Assembly: GCA_947625765.1 (NCBI GenBank)
Contig: CANQPP010000007.1
Span: forward strand, 1 to 64,000
Source: an uncultured Clostridia bacterium
Lineage (GTDB): Bacteria > Bacillota > Clostridia > Christensenellales > UBA1750
Direction: 5' to 3'
Length of the DNA: 64,000 nucleotides
Positions within the stretch are counted from its first letter, which is position 1, and each line of letters starts with the position of its first letter. The notes under the pieces are model-generated. The model was not told the origin of the DNA. It saw nothing but the letters and a program-made list of their open reading frames with translations, and ran no database searches. Positions 8,393 to 18,164 of the stretch are shown piece after piece. A program made the translations under genes and the position numbers.

Positions 8393-10270
8393 ATGGATGT
8401 CCGCCTTTCTTCCCCCAACGGCCGCCTGGAGCTGGCGCTCTGCCTGCAGGACGGCGTGCCCATGTATAAGATCTGTCTGGATTCCCGCCCCGTCACCGCG
8501 CCCGCGCCGCTGGGGCTGGCCCTTGCCGACCGCGACCTGACCCAAGGCCTTCACGAAAAGGCCTGCGCCCGCTCCTCGATCGACGAGAGCTACACGCTGC
8601 CCGCCTTCAAGAAATCCCTCTGCCGGGACCACGCCAACTGCCTCACCTGGACGCTGGCGGATGAAAACGGCAGCGAGCTGCAGATAGAGGCGCGCGCCTA
8701 CGACGACGGCGCGGCGCTGCGCCTGATCGCCCCGGGCGGCTCTTGTGACGTGCTCGATGAGACCACCGCCTTCGGCCTGCCGGAGACGGCCCTGCGGCTC
8801 TTTGCCCAGAAGCTCATCTTCTCCTACGAGGACCACTACAACCCCGTGCCCTTCTGTGAGCTCCACCAAAACCCCTACGCCTTCCCCGTGTTGGTGGAGG
8901 CGCTGCCGGGCGTCTATACGCTGTACGCGGAGGCGGCGGTGTTCGGGGACTACGGCGGCTCCCACCTGCGCGTCCACAGGAAGGGCGAAAGGCTGCTGCA
9001 CGTGACCAAGTCCCCCGACAAGCTCAGCCCCATCCACGCCGGGGACCCCGTGACGACCCCCTGGCGCGCGGTGCTGGTGGGGAGCCTAGCCGACATCGTG
9101 GAGTCCAACCTGCTGGAGAATCTGAACCCGCCCTCCATCGTGGAGGATGAGAGCTTCATCCATGGCGGCGTCTGCGCCTGGAACTGGATGGTGGAAAACA
9201 GGTCCACCCGCGACATCGACCGCATCCACCAGTTCGTGGACTACGCCTCCGAGATGGGCTGGCCCTACTACCTGGCCGACGGCGGCTGGCCGGGGTACAT
9301 CGACATCCCCGAATTGGTGCGCTACTGCGCCCAGAGGAACGTCAAGCTCTGGATCTGGGAGCACAGCGCCGCCATGCGCGACTACGACACCGCCTATGAG
9401 AAGATGAAGCTGTGGAGCTCCTGGGGCGTGGTGGGGCTCAAGATCGACTTCTTCGAGTCCGACAGCCAGGAGCGCATGGCCCAGTACGACATGCTGGCCC
9501 GCCTGGCCGCCCAGTTCCGCCTGATGCTCAACTTCCACGGGGCCACCAAGCCCGCGGGCGAGATCCGCACCTGGCCCCACGTGCTCTCCCGCGAGGCCGT
9601 GATGGGCGGGGAATACCTGCAGAACTTCTCCACCTTCCTGCCCGGCGGGCCGGACGCCGCCCACAACTGCACGCTGCCCTTCACCCGCTGCGCCGTGGGC
9701 CCCGCCGACTACACGCCCGTGATCTTTAAGACCTACCTGACCGGCACCACCGACGCCCACCAGACCGCCCTGACCGTGGTGGGCACCAGCTACATACAGC
9801 ACATCAGCGAGAAGCCCGAGGTGGTGCGGGAGCATCCCTGCCGCCCCTTCCTCATGGAGGTGCCCGCCGCCTTCGACGAGACCCGTCTGCTGGAAGGCGA
9901 GCCCGCCAGCCACGTGACCATGGCCCGCCGCAAGGGCCGCGCCTGGTACGTGGGCGGCATCTGCGCCCGCCTGCCCCGCACCGCGCAGCTGCGCTTCGAC
10001 TTTCTGGAGGAAGGCGTGGAATATGAAGCCACGCTGTACAGGGACGACATCTCCGACGAGCTGCCCTTCGACGTGTCCATCGGCGCGCTGCCCGGCCCCG
10101 ACGAGGAGATGTGCCGCTGGCTGATGGCCCACAAGCAGCGCCCCGCCCAGCACCAGCACGACGTGCACAAGGTGGCCGCGGAGAAGTTCCGCCTGCGTAA
10201 AGGGGATACCCGCGAGGTGGCCCTCTCCGTCAACGGCGGCTTCGCCCTGTCCATCCACCCGGTCGAATAA
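8393..10270 (+). CDS. Glycoside hydrolase family 97 (alpha-glucosidase/galactosidase type)
   Basis: WMVENRSTRDIDRIHQFVDYASEMGWPYYLADGGW, GLKIDFFESDSQERM, NFHGATKPAGEIRTWPHVLSREAVMGGEY; start ATG 8393. Confidence 0.88.
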   Translation: MDVRLSSPNGRLELALCLQDGVPMYKICLDSRPVTAPAPLGLALADRDLTQGLHEKACARSSIDESYTLPAFKKSLCRDHANCLTWTLADENGSELQIEARAYDDGAALRLIAPGGSCDVLDETTAFGLPETALRLFAQKLIFSYEDHYNPVPFCELHQNPYAFPVLVEALPGVYTLYAEAAVFGDYGGSHLRVHRKGERLLHVTKSPDKLSPIHAGDPVTTPWRAVLVGSLADIVESNLLENLNPPSIVEDESFIHGGVCAWNWMVENRSTRDIDRIHQFVDYASEMGWPYYLADGGWPGYIDIPELVRYCAQRNVKLWIWEHSAAMRDYDTAYEKMKLWSSWGVVGLKIDFFESDSQERMAQYDMLARLAAQFRLMLNFHGATKPAGEIRTWPHVLSREAVMGGEYLQNFSTFLPGGPDAAHNCTLPFTRCAVGPADYTPVIFKTYLTGTTDAHQTALTVVGTSYIQHISEKPEVVREHPCRPFLMEVPAAFDETRLLEGEPASHVTMARRKGRAWYVGGICARLPRTAQLRFDFLEEGVEYEATLYRDDISDELPFDVSIGALPGPDEEMCRWLMAHKQRPAQHQHDVHKVAAEKFRLRKGDTREVALSVNGGFALSIHPVE

Positions 10271-10286
10271 ACCCGTCTTAAACGCA

Positions 10287-10321
10287 ACAGGGCCCCCGGC
10301 TGAATGCCGGGGGCCCTGTTC
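10287..10321 (+). terminator. Rho-independent terminator
   Basis: ACAGGGCCCCCGGC-TGAAT-GCCGGGGGCCCTGT. Confidence 0.75.
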
Positions 10322-10333
10322 GTGTGGCCAGTT

Positions 10334-10882
10334 TTAGGAAAGCGCCTCATAGAAGCCGTAGTCCAGCGTCCCGTGGATGCCTTCCAGGCCGCCGGGGGTA
10401 AGCTCGCGGGCCATCAGGCAGTCGATGTGGGGCAGGCGGATGTTGGGGCCCGCATGGATGCCGTGGTCGGCGGCGGTGGTGAAGCCGCGGGCGCGGTAGT
10501 TGTTGGGGTCGCCCTCAACCAGAACGGCCTTGAAGCCCATGGACGCGGCCCTTATGAAGCCGTGCTCGATCAGCTCCATGGAGATGTGTTTTCGCTGCAG
10601 CTCCGTCTTTACGGCGACGGGCGATAGGAGCAGCAGCTCGTTTTCGTACCTTCCCTCCAGATGGAAGCGGGAGAACATCGCATAGCCGACGACCTCGTCC
10701 CGCTCGTCCACCATGATGAGCTCCAGCTCCGGGACGTAGAAGCGTTTTGCGCGTATCTCCTCGGCCAGCCGCCGGACGAGCTTCCCTTCCCGCTCGTTTT
10801 CGTGCTCGGTGAACACTTCTTCGACCAGGTCAAGCGCTTTTATCTTGTAGGGCTCCGAGCAGGTCTTGATGGTCCTTTCCAT
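10334..10882 (-). CDS. GNAT family N-acetyltransferase
   Basis: VDERDEVVGYAMFSRF, LLLLSPVAVKTELQRKHISMELIEHGFIRAASMGFKAVLVEGDPNNYRARGF. Confidence 0.85.
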   Translation of the reverse strand: MERTIKTCSEPYKIKALDLVEEVFTEHENEREGKLVRRLAEEIRAKRFYVPELELIMVDERDEVVGYAMFSRFHLEGRYENELLLLSPVAVKTELQRKHISMELIEHGFIRAASMGFKAVLVEGDPNNYRARGFTTAADHGIHAGPNIRLPHIDCLMARELTPGGLEGIHGTLDYGFYEALS

Positions 10883-10916
10883 ATAATTGCCTCCTTTAAG
10901 TTTGGTTTATGCCGCT

Positions 10917-11318
10917 TCATCCGTTTCGCCATTCCTTGTCCAGCAGGCGGGAAAGTTCCTCGATCCGCTCCACGGGGAAGGGCGGGGAAGCGACGGGCCG
11001 CAGGGCCAGGCCCAGCAGCTTCACGGGGTCGTCGTCCGCGGCGATGCGGTTGGCGCTGAGCGCCCCGCAGACGCGGCAGCGGTGGATGAGCGCCCACTCG
11101 CCGCCGCGCCGCACCCAGACGGCGATGGGCTCCATGGTGCCGCCGCAGTCCGCGGCGCGGTCGCCCGGCTCCACGTCCAGGTGCAGGCTGCAAAGGCAGC
11201 GGGGGCAGTGGTTGCGGTGCCGCGTCCCTGCGCCCTCCGGCGTCACGGTAAAGCCGCAGGCGCGGCAGGTGAAGGTCCCTTCCTTCGATCCCCTTTCGTT
11301 TGGTCCGATCTTTTTCAT
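10917..11318 (-). CDS. RNHCP domain zinc-ribbon protein
   Basis: FTCRACGFTV..GTRHRNHCPRCLCSLHLD..GDRAADCGGTMEP..IHRCRVCGALSANRIAADD; contains the RNHCP signature. Confidence 0.85.
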   Translation of the reverse strand: MKKIGPNERGSKEGTFTCRACGFTVTPEGAGTRHRNHCPRCLCSLHLDVEPGDRAADCGGTMEPIAVWVRRGGEWALIHRCRVCGALSANRIAADDDPVKLLGLALRPVASPPFPVERIEELSRLLDKEWRNG

Positions 11319-11462
11319 TTGAGAACTCCTTTATAGATCATGCCGCCGCCCGAAAAGAAGTATAGCACGTTCCTTTCTCAAAGGGAAAGCAACCAAATGC
11401 TTCCCAAACAAAGAGAAGAAAATGGGCGGCATTTATTCTTCCTGCGCCGCCCGTTCCCGTTT

Positions 11463-11744
11463 TTAGTTTCCGTCGGATAGGATCTTGTAGATCCTCTGGG
11501 GAGAGATGTAGTACGTTTCCGACAGCTGCTTGACGCTCATGCCGTCCTCATGTTTTTGGCGGATCTCCGCATCCCGTTGGGCCAGCTGGGCGCGCAGGGC
11601 CGTTTTTTCGCCCCACTTCTTCTTTCCTCCCGCCCGCCTGGGGATGTAGATGGATTCGCCGTCCACGTATCTTTGGACCTGCCTGAGCAGCTCCGCCGGA
11701 AGCAGTACGCCGCCGTTCTTGTAGCCCATTTTGTGCGCCTCCAA
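11463..11744 (-). CDS. CD3324 family protein (Mor-like HTH)
   Basis: MGYKNGGVLLPAELLRQVQRYVDGESIYIPRR..WGEKT..; C-terminal HTH SVKQLSETYYISPQRIYKIL. Confidence 0.75.
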   Translation of the reverse strand: MEAHKMGYKNGGVLLPAELLRQVQRYVDGESIYIPRRAGGKKKWGEKTALRAQLAQRDAEIRQKHEDGMSVKQLSETYYISPQRIYKILSDGN

Positions 11745-11934
11745 ATACTTTAGGTTTATTTGGAAACGGCATAGGCTATCGGTGCCGCGAACAGCCTACG
11801 CCGTGCGCCGCACACTTTCTTTCTTCTTAAGGTCGCGCAAACAGTTGTCCTCCTGTGTTTGTTTTGCGGGCTTCTCCGCATGTATGCAGTATAGCGCCTT
11901 TTCTTCCGATTTTCAACCGCGCGGGGAAGGAGAA

Positions 11935-11962
11935 GCCCCGGCGGGTCGTCTCCGCCGGGGCG
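11935..11962. terminator. GC-rich hairpin downstream of ftsH
   Basis: CCCCGGCGG-GTCGTCT-CCGCCGGGG. Confidence 0.5.
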
Positions 11963-11994
11963 TTATCGGGTCGGTTTTATGCCTTTGTGCCGGA

Positions 11995-13836
11995 TCAGTC
12001 CTTTTGCAGCAGGGCCATGAACTCCTCGCCCGTGATGGTCTCCTTTTCGTACAAATAGCCGCTGATCTCATCCAGCTTGGCGCGGTTGTCGCTAAGGAGT
12101 TTGCGGGCCTTCTCGTGGCAGGACTTCACGATCTTGACCACCTTCTCGTCCACGGCGGAGGCGGTGTGCTCGCTGCAGGCCAGGCTGGAATCGCCGCCTA
12201 AGTAGGCGTTCTGCACGGTCTCCAGAGCCACCATGTCGAACTCCTCGCTCATGCCGTAGCGGGCCACCATGGAGCGGGCCAGCTTCGTGGCCTGCTCGAT
12301 GTCGTTGCTGGCGCCCGTGGTCACGGAGCCGAAGGCCTCCTCCTCGGCGGCGCGGCCGCCGGTGAGCGTGGCGATCTTATCGAGCATTTCCTCTTTGGTC
12401 ATGAGCGTCCGCTCGCCCTCGTCCACCTGCATGGTGAAGCCCAAGGCGCCGGAGGTCCTGGGCACGATGGTGATCTTCTGCACCGGCGCGGAATGGGTCT
12501 GCAGCGCGGCCACCAGGGCGTGGCCCACCTCGTGGAAGGCCACCACGCGCTTTTCGTGCTCGCTGAGGATGGTGTTCTTCTTCTGCGCGCCGGCCAAAAT
12601 GGTGTCCACGGCCTCCTGCAGGTCCTGCTGCAGCACCTCGTCGCGGCCCATGCGCACCGCGCCCAGGGCCGCCTCGTTCACGATGTTGGCCAGCTCCGCG
12701 CCGGAAGCGCCGGGCGTCATGCGGGCCACCACGTTGAAGTCGCAGTCGGGGCCCAAGCGCACCTTGGAGGCATGCAGGCGCAGGATGGCCTCGCGGCCTT
12801 GCAGGTCCGGCAGCTCCACGGGCACGCGGCGGTCGAAGCGGCCGGGCCGGAGCAGCGCGGGATCCAGCGTCTCGGGCCTATTGGTGGCCGCCAGGATCAC
12901 CACGCCCTTGGTGGCGTCGAAGCCGTCCATCTCGGTGAGCAGCTGGTTGAGCGTCTGCTCGCGCTCGTCGTTGCCGCCCATGCCCCGGCCGGAGTCGCGG
13001 CGCTTGCCGATGGTGTCGATCTCGTCGATGAACACGATGCAGGGGGCCTTCTCGCCCGCCTGGCGGAACAGGTCGCGCACCTTGCTGGCGCCCATGCCCA
13101 CGAACATCTCCACGAATTCCGATCCGGCGATGCTGAAGAAGGGAACGCCCGCCTCGCCGGCCACGGCCCTGGCCAGCAGCGTCTTGCCCGTGCCCGGAGG
13201 GCCCACCAGCAGCGCGCCCTTGGGCATCTTGGCGCCGATCTTCTCGTACTTCTTGGGGTCGTGCAGGAAGCCCACGATCTCCTGCAGGCTCTCCTTGGCC
13301 TCGTCCTGGCCGGCCACGTCGGCAAAGCGCACGGACGCGCCTTCCTCCACCACGTACTGCTTGGCCCCGGACTGGCCGCCGAACATCATGGCGTTCATGC
13401 CTCCCCCGCCGTTCATCATGCGCTTGTTGATGGAGCGGCTGAGCCAGGTGGCCAGCAGGATCAGGGGCAGGAAGGGCAGGATCCAGTTGAGGAAGATATA
13501 GCCTAGGATGCTCTGCCGCTCGTACACGCGGGCAAAGACCACGCCCGCGGCGCTCAAGCGTTCTACAATTGCGTAATCCTGCGGGATGGCGTTGGTCTGG
13601 TAGAGCTGGCCGTCCTTATCCAGGAAGTAGATCTCGTCCTCCTCCAGCTGCACCTCGCTGAGCTTTCCCTCCTCCAGCATGGTCAGGAACGTGCCGTAGT
13701 CCACGCTGCGGATGCGGGCGCGCGTCAGCGCCGGGAACAGGAAGGTGTTGAGCAGCAGGATGATCAACAGCGCGATGCCGTAGCTGACGTAGAACGGCAT
13801 GCGGCGGTTGCGCTTGGGTTCGTTATTCTCATGCAT
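11995..13836 (-). CDS. ftsH: ATP-dependent zinc metalloprotease FtsH
   Basis: [39 protein letters not shown] region, HEVGHALVA protease motif; [11 protein letters not shown] at 13836. Confidence 0.96.
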   Translation of the reverse strand: MHENNEPKRNRRMPFYVSYGIALLIILLLNTFLFPALTRARIRSVDYGTFLTMLEEGKLSEVQLEEDEIYFLDKDGQLYQTNAIPQDYAIVERLSAAGVVFARVYERQSILGYIFLNWILPFLPLILLATWLSRSINKRMMNGGGGMNAMMFGGQSGAKQYVVEEGASVRFADVAGQDEAKESLQEIVGFLHDPKKYEKIGAKMPKGALLVGPPGTGKTLLARAVAGEAGVPFFSIAGSEFVEMFVGMGASKVRDLFRQAGEKAPCIVFIDEIDTIGKRRDSGRGMGGNDEREQTLNQLLTEMDGFDATKGVVILAATNRPETLDPALLRPGRFDRRVPVELPDLQGREAILRLHASKVRLGPDCDFNVVARMTPGASGAELANIVNEAALGAVRMGRDEVLQQDLQEAVDTILAGAQKKNTILSEHEKRVVAFHEVGHALVAALQTHSAPVQKITIVPRTSGALGFTMQVDEGERTLMTKEEMLDKIATLTGGRAAEEEAFGSVTTGASNDIEQATKLARSMVARYGMSEEFDMVALETVQNAYLGGDSSLACSEHTASAVDEKVVKIVKSCHEKARKLLSDNRAKLDEISGYLYEKETITGEEFMALLQKD

Positions 13837-14057
13837 TGCTTCTCTTTCAACTCCTTTTATAAAAAACCATTTTACATATTCTACCATAGGCCACCGTCGT
13901 TTTCAAGGAAAAAAACAGGTTTTGTTGCACATCGGGAGCGTTTTTGGTTCCACAAAAAGACGAGGTCGATTTTTGGCCCTTCCCGTGGTAGAATGTGCAT
14001 GTCGGGCGCAAAGCGAAAAGCCCGGACGGCGGCAGAAAGACGAAAGGAGCGGCGGAT

Positions 14058-14813
14058 ATGGCTGCATTGAACGAGATACTCGACAGCTTCGTAAAGCAGA
14101 GTCAGGAGATATTGGAAAATAATCTGGTCGGTCTCTACCTGCACGGCTCCGCCGTGATGGGCTGCTACAACGAGAAAAAGAGCGACATCGACCTGCTGGT
14201 CGTGGTGAAGGCTGCCCCTTCAAACGAGACAAAGCGCCGCTTCATGGACATGGTCGTTAAGCTGAACGCTTTCGCGCCGCCGAAGGGAATTGAAATGAGC
14301 GTCGTCAAGCGGGAGGTCTGCGACCCGTTCGTCTACCCGACGCCCTTCGAGCTGCATTTCTCCAGCGCGCATCTGGCCAGGTATGAGGCCGATCCTTCCA
14401 AGTACATCGAGGAGATGAAGGGGACGGACAAGGACCTGGCGGCGCATTTCACCATCGTACAGCACCGGGGAAGGCGCCTTTGCGGGGCCTCGATCGAGGA
14501 TGTTTTCGGCCCGGTCCCCAAGGAGGACTACATGGACAGCATCTGGTACGACATCGGGGCCGCCGAAACGGAGGTGCTGGAAAACCCCACGTATGTTGTC
14601 CTGAACCTGTGCCGGGCCCTGGCCTACACGGAGGAGGAGCGCATACTCTCCAAGCGGGAGGGCGGCCAGTGGGCGCTGGGCCGCGTTCCCGAAGGGTTCC
14701 GGCCGCAGGTCGAGAAGGCGCTGGAGGAATACGCCTCCGACGGCGCGGCGGAATGGGACGGGACGAGCGCCCGCGCGTTCGCCGCGTATATGCTCGCACG
14801 GATCAGGAGCTGA
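14058..14813 (+). CDS. Aminoglycoside nucleotidyltransferase-like protein (ANT(3'')/ANT(9)-like, DUF4111)
   Basis: GLYLHGSAVMGCYNEKKSDIDLLVVV nucleotidyltransferase motif; C-terminal YVVLNLCRALAYTEEERILSKREGGQWAL resembles the AadA-type C-terminal domain. Confidence 0.72.
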   Translation: MAALNEILDSFVKQSQEILENNLVGLYLHGSAVMGCYNEKKSDIDLLVVVKAAPSNETKRRFMDMVVKLNAFAPPKGIEMSVVKREVCDPFVYPTPFELHFSSAHLARYEADPSKYIEEMKGTDKDLAAHFTIVQHRGRRLCGASIEDVFGPVPKEDYMDSIWYDIGAAETEVLENPTYVVLNLCRALAYTEEERILSKREGGQWALGRVPEGFRPQVEKALEEYASDGAAEWDGTSARAFAAYMLARIRS

Positions 14814-14856
14814 AGGCTCCCCGCTTGTCCGCCCGCTTACAAACCTCGGGCAGCAG

Positions 14857-14900
14857 AAACGATACCTCCGCAGCTTTGCGGAGGTATCGTTTGCGTTTTT
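14857..14900. terminator. Bidirectional-looking terminator between convergent genes
   Basis: AAACGATACCTCCGCA-GCT-TTGCGGAGGTATCGTTT then GCGTTTTTTT. Confidence 0.85.
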
Positions 14901-14930
14901 TTCATATAGTTGTATCCTGAAGGGCCTTTC

Positions 14931-17054
14931 TCAAGCCTTTTTGGGGGCCAGCAGGCGCAGGGAGTTGAGCACGCACAGCACCGCCAGGCCCGCGTCCGCG
15001 AACACCGCCAGCCACATGGGGCAGAGCCCGAAGGCGGACAGCACCAGGAACAGCCCCTTCACGCCCAGGGCGAAGCCGGCGTTCATCTTGACGTTGCGCA
15101 TGGTGGCCCGGGCGATGTCCAGCGCCTGCAGCAGGCCCGCCGGGCTGCCGCCCAGCAGCACCACGTCCGCGGCCTCGATGGCGGCGTCCGCGCCGGACAG
15201 GCCGATGGCGACGCCCACGTCCGCGGCCAGCAGGCAGGGCGCGTCGTTCACGCCGTCGCCCACGAAGGCCGTCTTGCCGGGCAGCGTCTTTAGGATCTCC
15301 GCCTTCTGGTCGGGCAGCAGCTCCGCGTGGGGTTGAATATCCAGCTCGCCCGCGATCTGCTCGGCGATGGCGCGGTTGTCGCCGCTGAGCATCGCAACGT
15401 CCGCGATGCCCCGCCCGCGCAGGCCGTCCACGGTGCGTTTGGCGTCCTCGTGCAGCGTGTCGCGCAGCAGCACCTGGCCCGCGTATTTGCCGTCCCAGGC
15501 GATGAGCACGCCCGTGCCCGCCAGCTCGTAGGAGCCCACGCCTTCCTCCTCCAGCAGCCTGCGGTTGCCCACCAACAGCTGTTTTCCCTCGCAGAGGCAG
15601 GCGACGCCGAGGCCCGACAGCTCCTTGACCTCCCGGACGCTCTCCTCCGGCATAGGCTCGGCCGCGGCGGATAGGACCCTTGCGATGGGGTGGCTGCTGA
15701 AGCGCTCGGCGGAGGCCGCCAGGCGCAGCAGCTGCTGTTCTGTAAAGCCCTCCGCGGGCCGCACTTCGTGGATGGACAGCTCGCCCTTGGTCAAGGTGCC
15801 CGTCTTGTCGAAGGCCACGGTGCGGACCTCCGTCAGCCCCTCCAACGCCGCGCCGCCCTTAAAGAGCACGCCCCGCCGGCTGGCCCCGCCGATGCCGCAG
15901 AAGAAGGAGAGGGGGATGGACAAAACCAAAGCGCAGGGACAGGAGACCACCAGGAAGGACAGCGCCCTGTACACCCACACGCCGAAGTCGCCGCCGAACA
16001 GCGGGGGCACCAGCGCCAGCAGCGCGGCCGCGCCCACCACCACGGGGGTGTAGATGCGGGCAAAGCGGGTGAAGAACAGCTCCGTGCGCGCCCGGCCCTT
16101 GGCGGCGTCGCGGATGCGGGCCAGCACGCGGTTCACGGCGGAGCCTTCCGCGGGGCGCAGCACCTGCAATACCAGGCGGGAGCCGCCGTTGATGCAGCCG
16201 GAGAGCACCTCGTCGCCGGGCTGCACGTCCTTCGGCAGGGATTCGCCGGTCATGTCGCGGGTGTCCAAATCGCCGGTGCCCTCCAGCACCACGCCGTCCA
16301 AGGGGACGCGCTCGCCGGGAAGCAGTTCGATGCGCGCGCCCACGGGCACAGCCGCGGGATCCACCCGCTTTACGCCCTCGTCGGTCAGCAGGTTCGCGTG
16401 GTCGGGCCGCACCTGCATCAGCTGGCCGATCGAGGCGCGGGAGCGGCGCACGGCGGCGTCCTGCAGCTGCTCGCCCAGGTTGAACAGCAGCATGACCATC
16501 GCGCCCTCGGCGTATTCGCCCAGCAGGCAGGCGCCGATCGTGGCCACGGTCATGAGCAGGTCCTCGTCCAGAGGATCCACCAGCGGCCCGCGGAAGATGG
16601 ACTTAAGGAAGGCCCAGAAGGTCTTGATGCTCGATAAGATCACCTCCGCGCCCGCGATGAGCCAGCTCAAGACGAAGCACACAGGCCGCCAGCTCTCCGG
16701 CAGGAACAGGCCAAGGACGAACAGGGCCGCCGCCGCGATCAGCAGGACGCGCTCCCGGAGTGGGTTTTCTTCTTCCTCCTCGTCGTCATCCTCTTTCCCG
16801 CCGCCGCCCGTTTCGTTTGTCGTCTCCGTTTCTTTCTCGGGTAGTATGCGGACGCCTTCCTCCGTGCGGTCCGCCACCTTCTGCAGGGCTGCCTGCATAT
16901 TCTCGCCCGCTTCCTCCTCGCAACGCACGCTCAGCGTGCCCTGGGAGAAGTCCAGCGCGGCCTCTTTCACCAGAGGTTCCGCCTGTATGGCCCTCTCCAG
17001 CTTGGCGGCGCAGTTCGGGCAATCCAGACCCTTGACGCGAAAGCGCAGTTCCAT
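14931..17054 (-). CDS. P1B-type heavy-metal-translocating ATPase (Zn/Cd/Pb type)
   Basis: HMA domain RVKGLDCPNCAAKLERA, CPC motif VVSCPCALVLSIP, DKTGTLTKGEL, GDGVNDAPCL; start ATG 17054 with GGGAGG upstream. Confidence 0.92.
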   Translation of the reverse strand: MELRFRVKGLDCPNCAAKLERAIQAEPLVKEAALDFSQGTLSVRCEEEAGENMQAALQKVADRTEEGVRILPEKETETTNETGGGGKEDDDEEEEENPLRERVLLIAAAALFVLGLFLPESWRPVCFVLSWLIAGAEVILSSIKTFWAFLKSIFRGPLVDPLDEDLLMTVATIGACLLGEYAEGAMVMLLFNLGEQLQDAAVRRSRASIGQLMQVRPDHANLLTDEGVKRVDPAAVPVGARIELLPGERVPLDGVVLEGTGDLDTRDMTGESLPKDVQPGDEVLSGCINGGSRLVLQVLRPAEGSAVNRVLARIRDAAKGRARTELFFTRFARIYTPVVVGAAALLALVPPLFGGDFGVWVYRALSFLVVSCPCALVLSIPLSFFCGIGGASRRGVLFKGGAALEGLTEVRTVAFDKTGTLTKGELSIHEVRPAEGFTEQQLLRLAASAERFSSHPIARVLSAAAEPMPEESVREVKELSGLGVACLCEGKQLLVGNRRLLEEEGVGSYELAGTGVLIAWDGKYAGQVLLRDTLHEDAKRTVDGLRGRGIADVAMLSGDNRAIAEQIAGELDIQPHAELLPDQKAEILKTLPGKTAFVGDGVNDAPCLLAADVGVAIGLSGADAAIEAADVVLLGGSPAGLLQALDIARATMRNVKMNAGFALGVKGLFLVLSAFGLCPMWLAVFADAGLAVLCVLNSLRLLAPKKA

Positions 17055-17087
17055 GGTCGCAGCCTCCCGTTCTTTTTCGTTTCGATT

Positions 17088-17125
17088 GCTCATATTATTA
17101 TATGAGCATCTGTTCATATATAATA
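17088..17125 (-). promoter_or_regulatory. Candidate ArsR/SmtB-family operator overlapping the P-type ATPase promoter
   Basis: Perfect dyad GCTCATAT-TATT-ATATGAGC (17088-17107) overlapping a second dyad ATTATATGAGCA-TC-TGTTCATATATA (17097-17122). Confidence 0.6.
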
Positions 17126-17279
17126 TACAACGGCCGCCCCTCCCGCGCAAGTGTATTTTTTGTTAAGTATTGCCCGCGCCGCTTTTTTCAGAGTTGTAAA
17201 AAGCGTCCCGGCTGCATTGAAACGGCGGCCTGCTTCGTTTATATTGTAAAAGCGGGAAAGGAGCTGAGCGTAAGACCTC

Positions 17280-18122
17280 ATGTCCAACAAGCTGCGCACC
17301 ACGCTGATCGTGCTGATCTCCCTGGCCCTGGCCGCCTGCGTGGCCTTCCTGGCCCTCTCCTTCTGGCAGATCACGGAGAGCCAGCGCAAGAACAGGGAGC
17401 TTGCCGAGGAAGTTACGACCGCTCCCCCATCGGTCTCCCCCGCGGACGAAGCGAACGACACGCCCGCGCCGGAAGGCACGCCCGTTTCTTCTGACGAAGC
17501 GGGCACAGAGGTGCTGGAGGCCTACCGTTCCCTGCACGAGCGCAACCCCGACATGGCCGGCTGGCTGCGGATCGAGGGCACGAACATCGACTACCCGGTG
17601 ATGTACACCCCCGACGGGGACAAGGACGACCCCGACGAGCGCTGGCCCTACCTCTACCACGACTTCGACGGGCAGGAGGACGTGGCCGGGCTTCCCTTCA
17701 TCGACGAGCGCTGCACGCTCTCTCCCCGCAGCACCATGATCCTCATCCACGGCCACAATATGAAGGACGGCTCCATGTTCCACGACCTGCGCTACTACGA
17801 GGACAAGGACTACTTCGAGGAACACCCCACGATCCGCTTCGACACCCTTTATGAGGAAGGGACCTACCAGATCGTGGCCGTCATCAAGACGCAGGCCCGT
17901 GAGACAAGCCTGGAGGAGGCGGGCGATACCTTCTACTTCCACGACTTCATCAACGCCGAGACGGAGGAAGAGTTCGACGACTACTGGCAGAACATACTCT
18001 CCCTTTCCCTCTACGACACCGGCGAGGAGGCCGCCTTCGGCGACGAGCTGCTCACGCTGTCCACCTGCTCCTACCACGTTGAAAACGGCCGCCTGGCCCT
18101 GATCGCCAAGCGCGTTTCCTGA
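17280..18122 (+). CDS. srtB: Class B sortase
   Basis: N-terminal signal anchor, WLRIEGTNIDYPVMYTPDGD, ILIHGHNMKDGSMFHDL, LTLSTCSYHVENGRLALIAKRV catalytic TCSY. Confidence 0.9.
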   Translation: MSNKLRTTLIVLISLALAACVAFLALSFWQITESQRKNRELAEEVTTAPPSVSPADEANDTPAPEGTPVSSDEAGTEVLEAYRSLHERNPDMAGWLRIEGTNIDYPVMYTPDGDKDDPDERWPYLYHDFDGQEDVAGLPFIDERCTLSPRSTMILIHGHNMKDGSMFHDLRYYEDKDYFEEHPTIRFDTLYEEGTYQIVAVIKTQARETSLEEAGDTFYFHDFINAETEEEFDDYWQNILSLSLYDTGEEAAFGDELLTLSTCSYHVENGRLALIAKRVS

Positions 18123-18164
18123 TCTTTTCCACAACGACCAATCAATTTTCGGAGGTAATACAAC

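Noticed and set aside
9086-10258. 390-aa minus-strand ORF antisense to GH97
   Set aside because: High-GC shadow ORF, low-complexity A/G/V/H-rich translation; plus-strand GH97 is convincing.
5612-10270. Rhamnose utilisation operon (rhaB with GH97)
   Set aside because: No rhaA, rhaD or transporter; genes are on different strands with unrelated genes between.
12269-13506. 410-aa and 337-aa plus-strand ORFs antisense to ftsH
   Set aside because: Shadow frames of a well-conserved ftsH gene; no domain signal.
15690-17166. Plus-strand ORFs of 315 and 370 aa over the P-type ATPase
   Set aside because: Antisense shadow frames; S/R/A-rich composition.
18124-18132. Single TTTTCCACA as another DnaA site
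   Set aside because: Isolated near-match; expected by chance.
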